Source of the DNA: Gaeumannomyces sp. JS-464
Taxonomy: Eukaryota; Ascomycota; Sordariomycetes; Magnaporthales; Magnaporthaceae
Direction of reading: 5' to 3'
NCBI GenBank assembly: GCA_002197995.1
Contig: NGZR01000001.1
Location: 9,982,001 to 10,046,000 of the forward strand
DNA: 64,000 nt
The translations under genes and the position numbers were made by a program. Positions 33,385-44,849 of this stretch are shown piece after piece. The notes under the pieces are model-generated. The model was not told the origin of the DNA and ran no database searches. It worked only from the letters and a program-made list of their open reading frames with translations. Each line of letters opens with the position of its first letter. Positions within the stretch are counted from its first letter, which is position 1.

Positions 33385-36300
33385 AAATGAGGAGAGGTTG
33401 AGAGCGGACGATGGTGGAGGGCGAGGGTGGTGTCTGCTTTGGTTTGGCGTTTCCGTTGGGCATAGCCCTCTTCTCATTTTGTAGTGACTTTTTTGCTGCG
33501 GCGTTCTTTTCGGTTGGCTTTTACACAGCTCTAGGGGTTCAAATAGAAATACATCTTATCCCCTGAATCCCCAATGAACCCTTGACAACTTGAGACGTAT
33601 CATTGACGTGCATAGGCAGCCCTAAGCTAGACCCATCGGTGTCACTGCTAGTAGATCGGCCGCAAAAAAAAAAAAAAAAAAAAAAAAAAGTGGCCAAAAA
33701 GAGAGATGACTGAGAAGAAACCGACGCCGAAGGTCGGTACGTGGGTTTTCCTGTTTTTCCTTTCCCATTTCTATTCCTGTATTTTCTCCTGATTTTATGG
33801 AATGTGGGTAGAACGCCGCCAGGATTAGCGCGCAAAAGCCACTAAGAAGGACGTAGATAGAATAGCTAACCAACTGTAGCCAGAAACGAGATCAACTAGA
33901 ATTACAGGGATTCGTACATAGAAACATCCGGTAGGAAATGAGATGCAACGGCAATCGTAGGCATTAAGAAGCCCTCATGGCTTCCATGTGCGTGTGGCAT
34001 TAACACACGATATCTGGATTACGAGCAATCGTTCTTGAATATGTGAATACCTATACGCCCGAGGGATTCGGACTGGGAAGGTCTTGTTACTCCCTCCATC
34101 TATCTGACAACGTGCTTGTGGAACTGTGTAAGCATTCAAGAGTTTCAAATCATTCATCTATGCGTATGTATGTACCTGTTTCTGCACGACGGCGGAACTG
34201 GTAGCCATGAGGGTGGCCTATTACGTGCTATCCGACCATAAAGGATTTCTGACGGCCGTTTCCTAGGTATCGGGTCGAGTTGGAGTGCATGTCGACGTTA
34301 TTCCAAGCGAAAGTAACGAATGGGGGTTCCTGCCACGTGATAAACTGCATGGTCGGTCCAGTGGCTCCGTTATCGGTTGACAAGCGGCATCCTCAAACGA
34401 TAGCGTGATGCAGCAGGTTTAGTGCGGCTCTGGGTTGCCTGACGGAGGGTGCACAATGCGATAGGTAGGCGGAGATAGGTGCTGGTTGGTTGGCGGATGC
34501 GATATCAACGGAGATAGGAAGAAGCGTCGTACGCAGGCCGACGAGCTGGGCGGACGGGAAAGCGGCAAGCCAGCGCAGCCTCCAGTTGGCCTGGTGGTGT
34601 CGAGGGCCGAGGACTGCAGCAAGGCACAGTGGCTGGACGGTCCGATTCGACCTACGAAGCTGCCCAGTCCATTATCTCGCGTCCCGCATGCTGCAGCCAA
34701 GTGGCCGATCTGGTGAATGGTGCGCGTCGCTGGGATATGCCTTCGAAGTGGGGGATGGGCGCGGGGCTCCAGGGGACTGGATGGACTAAGGCGAGATAGC
34801 ATCGCCATTTCCAAGTTTCAGCAACAGACATGGCACCGAGCCGCGACGAAAGCTGGAAAAGGTCGGCACGTCGGCTGTAAGGAGGAACAAACGTCGCATC
34901 GGATTGGTTGGGTTCCAGTGACTCAATTGACTGCACCACTCGCTGTGCTCCTGTTTTCCGCTTTGGGACAAGGCAGGGGTCAGGAGCGGGAGCGCCCTGG
35001 TCCTTGTGCAGCTTGTGCATGCACCGTGTTGGAGATGCATTTCGTCCCGGACAATGAGCTCAATGTTCCCAGCTCTGGATGCGAGTGTGGGGTGGTGTGG
35101 GGATGGAGCTGAACTGTTCGTGAATGAGACGAGGTGCAAAGGCCGCCTTCAGCAACAATCAAACAAGCAGACGCATGGAGCAAATCCCCGAGGGGAGCTG
35201 GTGCCTCCCCTCTCGGTGACGTCCTCCGCTCGAGCTCTGCCAAGCTGTTTTGGCATTCCGAGTCATGGTTGGGTCCAGCTCGGGGGCTTGTGGCGCCGGG
35301 CAGCAGCTGTCGATCCGTTGCCAGCCTGCTGTTTATAAAAGCCATGGCACTCAGCGGAAGCTTCAAGCGACGAAAACCTGGGGCAGCTTGCCTTATTCCC
35401 ATTAAGGTCGAGAGGTCGTCGCTGTACCGCACACGTGCAATCGTTCAAGTCAATTGCCAGCATATCGCCACGCCTATCTACAGTGTGCTCAGGTCTGGTT
35501 TGGGTGACTCGCGAGCGATCTCGATCGCACCACATGGATGCTTGCTTGCGTTTGCCAGAAAACCCAACCCGCCTTGTGGACCCCGGCCCTGGCTGTCTGG
35601 CCCGGACGCTGTGCTCGCCCACCTACATACCCGGCCCCTGCCCTGAGCACCCGTGCCCCAGGCTGGGCAGGAACGATAAGGCCGAGGCATCCAAAGAAAG
35701 CACTCGCTCGACAGCCTGTTTTATCGCGCCATGCCGGCTTCTCTGGACGAAAGCCTCGTGGCCTGCATCATATTCCTCGCCGTCCTCCTCATCCTCCTGT
35801 AGCGCGACTGTTGGCCTCGAATTGCGACAATCTCAACTGCCTTGACGAGGGGAAATCTGGCCTGCTCGTGCTGGTTCGCAACAGAGCTGCACAGGTACCC
35901 GTCTGCAGCCACTTCTCGCCCCTATCCACCACACCCCACTGGCGCTAGAGCAGTGACGTGACACTGGGACCTTCCGACCGGGCAGTCGAGCTTGTGTGCC
36001 CACCTTTTGATCCAGCCATTACCAAGCGAGCGAGCGCCGGAAAAGCCGGAGAGAAAAAAAAGGAAGCAAAAAACAACAGCAAACTGAGCGAGCCGATACG
36101 GCGCAAACCTCGTCCAAACCCCCATTTTGGGCGCGTTTCGGCACCACCGGGGACGCTGCGACGGCCAATCGCACAGAACTGCGTTCGCTGGGTCCAGTCG
36201 AGGGTTTGGAATGTTGCGGCGCCCGTCCAGATCCTCTGACAGCGGCCGCGATTCACCTGTCAAGTAGTAGACCTTGAGCCTCAACGCCAGCGCCAGCGCC

Positions 36301-36775
36301 GGCTGCATCACCAGGCCGTCGAGGCGCCTGTCGTCCGATCTCGCCGCGCTCGCACACCCCACCACGAGGCCCGAGAGTAGCAGCAGCACGGAGCAGCCAC
36401 CTCCATTACGACTAGCAAGTCCACGAGACCCCGTCCGAGAGCCGACACTCGCCGCCGCCGCGGCGACAATAGCAGCCATCCCTGCCAGCCCCTGCCGTCG
36501 AGACCACGAGGCCCAGCGCCGACCTTTGACCGTCCTCGGCCAAGAGCCGCCGCTCTGGAAATTTCAATTGGGAACACCTCAGCTGCTCGCGTGGAATGGT
36601 TCGTTAGAGAAGCAGCAATATCCACTAATCTCATACTCGGCCCTCTTCACCACCCAGCCGCTACCCACTACCGTCAGCGCTGCCGCCCCGGGAAACACCC
36701 CAAAATATATACGCTCGTTGCTGAACCTGGGCCGTCGGGCAAGGGGGGAGGGAGAAGTCGGGGCCGCGCGGCGCC
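33385..36775. other. 3.4 kb intergenic region, no supported gene
   Basis: This lies between the secreted-protein gene and BST1. It contains an A26 run (33664-33689) and a TATA-like TTTATAAAAG at about 35331-35341 with no convincing coding frame after it. Open frames are short, mutually overlapping and lack protein features. The last few hundred bases are the BST1 leader. Confidence 0.5.
33664..33689. repeat. 26-base A run
   Basis: Pure A homopolymer about 280 bases past the stop codon of the secreted-protein gene. Confidence 0.85.
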
Positions 36776-39700
36776 ATGGCCGAGAAGGAACTGGCCGGCG
36801 GGGCGAGGACGTCGCCGGGCGGCTTCCGACCCCGGTTGGGGAGTCCATGGGCCATATCGACGCTAGCCCTACTGGTCTCGCTGGTCGGGCTCTCGTGCCT
36901 GGGTCTGATTATTCACTCGCTCAACACCAGGCAGCTCGACCCCAAGGGCTGCCGCATGTCGTACATGCGCCCCTCGTACGCTCGGCTCACGAGTTTGACA
37001 CGGAGCACACGCGCTTCGCAAGCAAGTACTCGCTCCATCTATATCGAGAGCAGTACGTTGACGATGATACCAAGGTGCGTGCATGTGCTGCTGCCGTGCC
37101 GAGCAGTCTGCCTCATCTCTCTGGCATCGCGCCTCGATTTCTTCACCCAGCGGCGCCGTTGCGGCTCTGTGAGCCAAGTCAGAGGTGCTGATACGAGAAT
37201 CCTCCCCCTTCTAGCTGAGGGGTATCCCCGTGCTGTTTATCCCTGGAAACGCTGGAAGCTACAAGCAAGTCCGACCGATCGCCGCCGAGGCTGCCACCCT
37301 CTTCCATGAGGAGGTGCAGCATGATGAGGCTGCCATCAGGGCTGGCGCAAGGGCGCTTGACTTCTTCACCGTCGACTTCAACGAGGACTTCACAGCCTTC
37401 CATGGCCAGACGTTACTGGACCAGGCCGAGTACCTGAACGAGGCCGTCCGATACATTCTCTCGCTCTATCTGGATCCGCGCATGTCGGGCCGTGAGCGTG
37501 GCCTGCCGGACCCGACGTCGGTCATCGTGCTCGGCCACTCGATGGGCGGTATCGTGGCGCGCACCATGCTCACGATCCCAACTATCAGTCCAACTCGATC
37601 AACACCATCATCACCATGGCGGCCCCTCACGCCCGCCCGCCCGTGTCGTTTGACGGCCAGATCGTGGACATCTACCGCGAAATCAACGGCTACTGGCGTC
37701 ACGCCTACGCCAGCGGTGGGACCACAGCAACCCGCTCTCGCACGTCACCCTCATCTCCTCGCCGGTGGCGGGTTGACACGATTGTGCCATCTGACTACAC
37801 GAGCATCGAGTCGCTCGTGCCTGAAACCCACGGCTTTACTGTTTTCACATCGTCCATCCCCACCGTCTGGACCAGCATGGACCACCAGGCAATCATGTGG
37901 TGTGATCAGTTCCGCAAGGTCGTAGCGCACGCCCTATACGACATCATTGACGTCAACAGGCCTGCCCAGACTAAGCCACGAGCTGAGCGCATGCGTGCAT
38001 TCAAGCGCCGCTTCCTCACCGGTCTGGAGGCTGTCGTCGAAAAAACGCTCCCGCTAGAGGAGCCGAGCACGCTCCTGACGCTGGACGACAGTAACGCAGG
38101 CGGTATCATCGCGCAAGGCGAGAGGCTCGCCCTGCGCCGGCTCGGCACCGCGGCCAGCGGCGGCAGGCCCCTGGCGCATCTGCTCCCAATACCGCCTCCT
38201 GGCACGCCGGCGGGGAAGCGGCTGACGCTCTTGACGGATCAACCTCTGGACCGTGCCGGAGAAAACCGCCGGCTTGAGGTGCTGTTCTGCAGCGTCTTTC
38301 CAACCCAGCCCGCCGGCCAGGCCGGCGTCGCGCAGTTCGCTGTCAAGATGGACCTGTCGGGCGACAGCGCAGGCTCCACGCGATTGGCCTGCAAGAACGC
38401 AGCCTCGGACGTTATCCTGCTCCCCACCTCTACGCGGTCCGCTCGCCATCCCTTCTACCTCGAAGGCGAGCCGGAGCTACGGCCGTTTTCATACCTGGAG
38501 TTCGATGTAGAGGACCTCGCGGACCACCAGTACGTCGCTATCATCGACAAGGTAACCTCCCCCACTACTGGTTTCGCCATTGCCGAATTCAGCAACCGCT
38601 CGCAGTCGCACCGTGTTCGCAATATCAGCCTGCGCAGACTGCTGGCTTTCGGCATGGACCTGCAGCTTCCCGTATCGCGGCCCATGGTAAATGAGGTCCG
38701 CATTCCGTCGATCCGGTCGAGCCTGCTGGCCTACAACCTCGAGGTTGGCCAACAGACGTGCGGTGGCGGCGATGGCGGCTCCGGGGCCGAGATGTTCACG
38801 CCCCTGGTGCGCCAGTTTCTCTCAGAGCCGCACGAGTCCAAGTTCTTTGTCAATGTGCGCCATGCCTCTGTCAGCTTGCATGGCGTTGCGCCATATGTCC
38901 CGCCTCCAATGACGGCCAAGCCGGCTGGTGAGGAAGGCTTAGGCTTCCAGTTCTGGACCGACCCTACCTGCGACTCCAGTGTTCACGTCCGCCTAAGCAT
39001 TGACGTGCTGGGCAGTCTCGGGAAGCTTTACATGCGGTACAGGACTGTGTTCGCGGCCTTCCCTCTGCTCGTCGTCGCGCTGGTGCTGCGGAAGCAGTTC
39101 AACATTTATGACGCCACGGGCGTTTTCCTGCCCTTTACTGAAGCGCTTGGCATGTGCCTGCGTCGGTCTATTCCGCTGATGCTCGCTAGCCTGACCGTTC
39201 TTTCCATGTATGGAGGCGATCCCTCGGGATCGTCGTCACGACAACAAACATCGAACTCGGGAGGCGAGAACGCTACCCTGGTATCCGCTATAGTCAACTA
39301 CCAGCAGAACGACCTCCTAATCGGCACGGGCGATCTTGTCTTCTGGTTCATGGTGCCGCTAATCGGACTGGTGTGCATTGGAGCCTGCACGGTGCTCAAT
39401 TATGCCGCCCTGTGTCTCACACAACTGTTCGCCACGTTGATGGGCTTGCTCAGCATCCGGCCCGCCTGGGGTATTGCCCGCTGGCGGCGGGATTCGAGCG
39501 ACGGCGATGGTGACGACCAGACGCCCCTTGTGGATGACCAAGGCACCATGCAGCAGCAGCCTCATCATCAACATGACGAGCAGGGCAGGAGACGGCGGCA
39601 ACAGCAGCAGCAACAGCAGCGGCAGCAAGAGCAGCAGCAACTGCGCGTGTCTAGCAGACAGGGTGGCTTTGCGTCCTGCCCCAGCGGGTTTGGTGTTTGC

Positions 39701-40566
39701 TCGCCACGTCGGCGGGTGCTCACGACGGCGGTGCTGCTCTTCCTCGTCGCGACCTTCATCCCGTACCAGTTCGCGTACGTGGTGGCGTGTCTTGTGCAGC
39801 TGACGACAACGGTGCGAGCACTGCGAATAGTGTCGGATGCGGGCGGCAGGCCAGGGCCATGTCGCCGTCGACGTCATCATCGCCGTCGCCGAACCGCAGC
39901 AGCGTTGGCCACAGCAGCCACCACCATCACATCAACTACAACTTCTACAACTACGCGCACTCGACGCTGGTCCTCATGCTCTGGGTGCTGCCGATCAACC
40001 TGCCGACGCTGGTGGTGTGGGTGCGCAACTTGGCGGTGCACTGGCTGACACCCTTTTCGTCGCACCACAACGTGCTCTCCATCATTCCCTTCATTGTGCT
40101 CGTCGAGACGCAGACGACAGGCCGCATGGTGCCCCGCGTGCGGCACCGCTGGCGGCCCGCCCGCCACCTGTCAGGCGCGCTGTTCCTGGGCATCGCCGTG
40201 TACGCGGCCGTCTACGGCGTGTCGTACGCGTATGTGCTCCACCACCTCGTCAATCTCGTTGCGGCGTGGCTTGTCATTGTGCACTCGACGGCTGCCTCGG
40301 TTGGCGGCGGCCCGGGTTCGTGGTCCCTGGCCTCGCTCGGGCTGCTACTTCGATACACGACGAAAGGCCTGCAGATGACCGCAAGAGGGGCAAGATCCCA
40401 TGAGCTGGACTTGATGTCCGACCTTGGCAGAACTGGGCCTCTCGTCAAGCCCTCGACAGGGAGGGCACCTCGGGAACGTGCACTCCATGTCTATAATACC
40501 CATTTTCTTTTCCTCGTTACTTATAACTCCAAATTCTTCTTTCCTGTTCGTCCGCTTGCCCTTTAA
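36776..40566 (+). CDS. BST1: GPI inositol-deacylase BST1 (PGAP1 family), six frame breaks
   Basis: Two exons, 36776-37074 and 37215-40566 (intron GTGCGT..TCTAG), give roughly 1,220 residues. An N-terminal signal anchor ([20 protein letters not shown]) is followed by the [10 protein letters not shown] block and the lipase core [18 protein letters not shown]. The nucleophile motif [11 protein letters not shown] follows, then [14 protein letters not shown]. Downstream come a lumenal domain, several membrane segments (for example [47 protein letters not shown]) and a cytosolic Gln-rich loop. The enzyme removes the inositol acyl chain from GPI anchors in the ER. Single bases are missing near 36991, 37578, 37719, 37760, 37774 and 39845, mostly at G/C runs, and bridging them restores one frame. 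The extreme C-terminus is uncertain: another single-base loss near 40350-40395 would end it at TGA 40401-40403. Confidence 0.88.
39598..39651 (+). repeat. CAG-type repeat encoding a polyglutamine stretch in BST1
   Basis: An imperfect CAG/CAA tract within the BST1 frame encodes runs of Gln interrupted by Arg and Glu ([14 protein letters not shown]). It sits in a loop between predicted membrane segments, so it is probably cytosolic and tolerant of length change. Confidence 0.8.
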
Positions 40567-40884
40567 TACTGCGCCGTCCCTGGGTGGACATGGTTATCTT
40601 CTGTCCCTCCTAACACCTCACCACTCTACTCCTCGTTCCGTCTTGGACACGGGTTTCCTCATACGAGTTCCCATACTCACTGCTTTGCATCATCAATTGG
40701 CACCCTACATTGGCTAAAGTCTCGTCCACTCATAGGATCACGCACGTCAATCATATTCGCCTTGTTTCCATTGCTTTTGGTTTGCTTGTTTTCTACGCAC
40801 CCACCTCTTACTTTGATACCTATGGACTGAGCCGGTGTTTTGTGCGGTTTTTGACTTTCTCTTGCTTCGATATCCTGGTGGCCT

Positions 40885-40933
<49 letters not shown>

Positions 40934-42233
40934 TGGCGGTTGGCTTCAAGGTATAACAAATCGGGAAGACGACGGGGCCCTATGTGTGGCTTCCCGTACC
41001 ATTTGTTTGGTCTCTCTGGGTGTTTCTTTTTTATGGGAGTTGATTGGTACCTCATCCTATCTGCATACACTCATGCGATAGTTGCGTTGTGTGTAAATCC
41101 TCGAACAAAACCGACTAGCATTGGGAGGGGAAGACGAGGAAGCCCGGGCCGGGGCTGGGAACATGCTCTAATGTCTGATATCGTACACCTAGAAGAGCCC
41201 TCGGGCTTCGTCTCTCGCGCAAGGGTATGGCTCCTGCCAAGGAGGGTTCATCTAAAATGGCCACTATACCTATCGACGATTGCTCCTAGCAAGAACGTTG
41301 GCAAACCAGTGTTGGCGGTATAAACAAATAAAAACAAAATCAAATCCTACAGCATGCTGCTCCAAGGTCGGCATCTTGGAATATGTTCAAGCACTGATGC
41401 GGTCCCGTGGGCAATCCCGTCTCCACTAGCGATTGAGCCAACGTGGGAGCATTAGCTACCTAATATTTTAGATTTGGCCAGGTGCATGTTCTTGGCACTG
41501 GCAGCAGTTGGCGGGAGCTGTCCGAGGGCGGAGTTGCCCAATTGCTCGGTATGGGCAACATATACCAGTATCTCAACCTCTAGGTGTCTAACGTCCTAGG
41601 GCGCTGCTGTGGAAGATTCTTGGGAGAGGCTAGCTTCCTGCTGTTTGATGTAAAGCTCGACGACACTTTACCGACCTCAGAGCCGCCACGCCATGTCGAA
41701 TCCCATCAGGGGTTGGGAGCGGAAGGTGCGCTGGTACTTGTCGATGTTGCAGACATGGCGCCCATCAACATCATGAGCAGGCTGCTCGGCTGGGTGGGTG
41801 GATGGGCGTTGACAGCGTTTTGGCAGCCATCTTTCATGCGCTTGGCCTGGTAGACGGCAGGGAGGTAAGACCTGCTGATTTACGTTTGCAGTTGAGAGAT
41901 GGATGGAAATAGGGTAGGTGAGTGGAGAGATGTATACGAGCCATTCGCCTTGTTGAATACGCGCGGCTGCTGCGAGGATCCAGGCAGCCGCCCAGGTTGG
42001 TTACTACTAGTAGGACTAAAGGCGGTTTGCGGGCCATGCCTCTCTCCTGCCCAAACAAGACAAAACGCCTCCATGCTCCGTCCAGGTATCATATAATATC
42101 ATGTACAAGCAGCTCCATACAATAATAGACCCAAAATGCCGTTCCCGCCTTGACATCCTTACCCAGGAAAAAGAGGTACAAGAAGGAAAGGAGGAGTGAA
42201 AAAGAAGAGAAAACGAAAAGGGGCCACGCATCC
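40567..42233. other. intergenic region with long G run
   Basis: Convergent 3' flanks of BST1 and the Csm1 gene. Apart from the G47 run nothing structured was recognised, and no open frame is convincing. Confidence 0.5.
40885..40931 (+). repeat. 47-base uninterrupted G run
   Basis: A pure G homopolymer on the plus strand, about 320 bases past the BST1 stop and near its expected 3' end. Such a tract can form G-quadruplexes in DNA or RNA. Its length may be an assembly product. Confidence 0.9.
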
Positions 42234-44123
42234 TCACTCGATGCGCTCCGTCAACGACCTCATGACCCGCGAGTAGAACTTAGCCGCATGTGGCCGCGGG
42301 AAGCTGATCTCCTCCCCAGGTAGTCCGGCAGCATCTCGATCAGCGCCCTGTCCCGGCTGGGGTCGAGCTGGGGCATGTACATGAATTGCACTTGGTCGTA
42401 GCTCTCGGCCGACAGGTCGCTGCCTATCGAGAGCTTGAAGTGGAGGGCTGTCATTTTCAGGTCTGTTAGCAAAGTAGTTCTGTAGAGGAACAGTAGGGCA
42501 GGAAGAAAAAGAACGTAAGACGTACTCCGTTCCCCCGTCTGGATGCAGTCAAACATGTCCTCCTCCGCAGTCCGCTTGACGCCACGCACAATGAGGCCCG
42601 TCAGGTCGCCGTAGAGATCCTCCTTCATCTGCGCCGCCTGCGCCGCCGACTGCATAGCCTCGGCGCTGGCCGCGGCCGCGCGGGCGGCCGCAGTGCCCGA
42701 CTTGAGGGCGCTGCCGAGCCCGGGCTTGAGGGCGCTGCCGGGCACCTTGGACGCCGCGCCGCGACGCTGTCGACCACCGTGCGCGACGACGCGAGCTTGG
42801 CGGCCAGCGTCTTGACCTCCTTCTTGGCCTCGGCCACGGCGCCCTCGAGCGCGGCGACCTGCGACGCGAGCGACGCCGCCTCGGCCTGCTTGGCCTCGAG
42901 GTCCTTCCTGTGCCGCTGGCCCTCCCTGGCGAGCTCCCTTTGCGCCGCCAGCTCCTCCTTGAGCTTTGCGATCAGGTCACTTGCGGCTGTAAACAGGGGC
43001 GTGGTTGCGTTGTCAGCTAAAGTTGTCCAGTTTCACGTTGCCGGAAGATATGGAAGGGGTATTCCACTAACCTTTATCCCTTTCCTCAGTCTGTTTCTTG
43101 AACCTTTCAAACGTCCTCTCAGCTTCTTTCACCCCGATCTCGCGCAGGTCGCGATACCTGGCCTCGAGCGCGTCGTGCTTTCTCGTGAGCTCGCCCAGCC
43201 GACGCCGTAGAGAAGAGTCGCTCTCGTCAAGATCCATTGTCGACCTAACCTTAGTAGGCGATATGCTAGGATGGCGCACCGCCGGACCGGGCGGCGATTG
43301 GAGAGGCGAGATCTCGGTCAGCTCATCCCCTATTAGCGGCCCCGTGACCTCGTCCTCGGCCACATCGACGTCCATCGGGTCCTCTCGAGGCTGTTGCGTT
43401 TCGGGTATCTCGAGAGTCTCGTCTTCCCTTTCTGGTGCTGCCGCTGCCGCCGCCTTCGCCTTGGCGCCCGCTGCCGGCTTCCGCCCTCTCCTCGCGGGGG
43501 CGGGGGCGGGCTCAGGGGCTTCCTCCACCGGCTCCGGCGCGTCCCGTGTTGCTGGGCGTTTGGCCCCGGATGCCGCAGCTGCGCCGGCTCTGGGTCTGCC
43601 CCGCGCGCGCCTGGTGGTCGTCTGGGGGGTGTCGCTATCGGGAGGTGACAGCACCGATGCCTCAGCTTCCTCACCCTCCTCTTCCTCCTCCGCCTCGGCC
43701 TCGTCGTCCTGTTGCGTGGAAGCAACCACCCTACCTCTCGCAGCCGCCCCTCCCCTTCCGCGCCCGGCGGCGCCCCTCCTGGCAGGCGGGTTGCGCGGCG
43801 CGGGGGCCTCGGCCGCCGCCGCCTCCGCCTCCGCCTGGGCCAGGGCGGCGGCGACTTGGTCGCTAGCGCGCCGCCGGGCGGCCGGGCGGGTTTTGGCTGC
43901 GGGTTTCGTGACTTTGTTGGCCGTGCCGCCGCGACCTTTTGCGGTTGCGGCGGCCGTGGCACCGCCCCTTTTCTTGGCGGGCGGCATCGAGGTCGACGCC
44001 GGCGCTCCGCTGGCGGTCCGTTTCCTGGCTGTGTTGGCGGTTGGGCTTCGTTTCCTCCACCAAGTCGTCCTCCTCCTCGTCCACCAGTCCCAGCAGGTTG
44101 TGCCTGGATGCCGCTTTTGACAT
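42234..44123 (-). CDS. PCS1: monopolin complex subunit Csm1/Pcs1
   Basis: Three exons, 44123-43072, 42986-42526 and 42447-42234 (introns GTTAGT..TTACAG and GTACGT..GACAG), give about 575 residues. The start MSKAASRHNLLGLVDEEEDDLVEE matches the short acidic N-terminal motif of the family. An Ala/Pro/Arg/Lys-rich linker follows. Then comes a coiled coil (LRRRLGELTRKHDALEARYRDLRE, AERTFERFKKQ, then SDLIAKLKEELAAQRELAREGQ) and the C-terminal globular domain (LYGDLTGLIVRGVKRTAEEDMFDC, HFKLSIGSDLSAESYDQVQF). The complex clamps sister kinetochores and acts in rDNA silencing. Breaks lie near 44042, 42757 and 42315. Bridging the last gives the natural end RSLTERIE and TGA. The second intron is 78 bases without a stop, so it can be read through by naive calling. 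It is divergent from the Msp1 gene. Confidence 0.85.
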
Positions 44124-44849
44124 TCGGCGTATGTCTTTCTTGCTTCGGTGCCGATGCGAGTGCTGCGCGTCGCGTCGCGTTGCCGAGGACAGCCGGCTGG
44201 TGTATAAGTCTGTATGCGGGAGCGGGTGCGTGTGCTTGTGCGCCGGGCTCCCCAAGGCGATTGTATGGAGCGTCGATGTCACTGAAGTTCGCGCGCGTCA
44301 GAGCGCAGCGTGCGGCGTCACAAGCTTCTCGGCCGTCGATTCGATGCAGCCCGCCTGGTTGGGTAGAGAAAAGAAACCCCGTCGATTCCGTCGCGCAGGG
44401 ATTCAAAGTAAACAACGGACGCTCCACCCGGGCGGGGCGACGTGGACCAGTGGCCGCCCTCAATTTGCTTGTGCACTGGATCGCCGCCAGTCTGGACTGG
44501 CCTGGCCCGAGCGCCCTCAGGCACGGCCCACCCAAGCAAAGGCGAGGCGGACAGGGGAGACGTCGCCACCCGCACGACAGGACAGTCTTCAGCAACGCAG
44601 AATCCGATCCCAGCCAACATCAGCGACTAAAATACACATGCCGGGCAGAGCCTCGGCTAAGAACCAAACCACAGCCCTCGGCCACCCTTGCTCGCCTCGC
44701 TGTCCTCAAGACCTAGACTCGACGAAGAAGCCGCGCAGGCTCGCCTTTTCCTCTTCATCTCGGTAGGGTTGGTTCCAGTCAGAGCATCCTGACTGTCCAG
44801 CCCATCTGCGCCGGCGTTGATGTGGGGCCTGGGGTCGAAGCTCGCGACC
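44124..44849. promoter_or_regulatory. divergent promoter region between Csm1/Pcs1 and Msp1
   Basis: About 730 bases separate the two start codons. Open frames across it are extensions of GC-rich overlap and are not accepted. No TATA box is evident. Confidence 0.5.

Noticed and set aside
32269..33477. 402-codon minus-strand frame opposite the secreted-protein gene
   Set aside because: Composition is Gly/Arg/Val/Asp-rich antisense of a C-ending codon gene; no family features.
40710..41081. Open frame reading through the G run as polyglycine
   Set aside because: Artefact of the homopolymer; flanking residues have no protein-like features.
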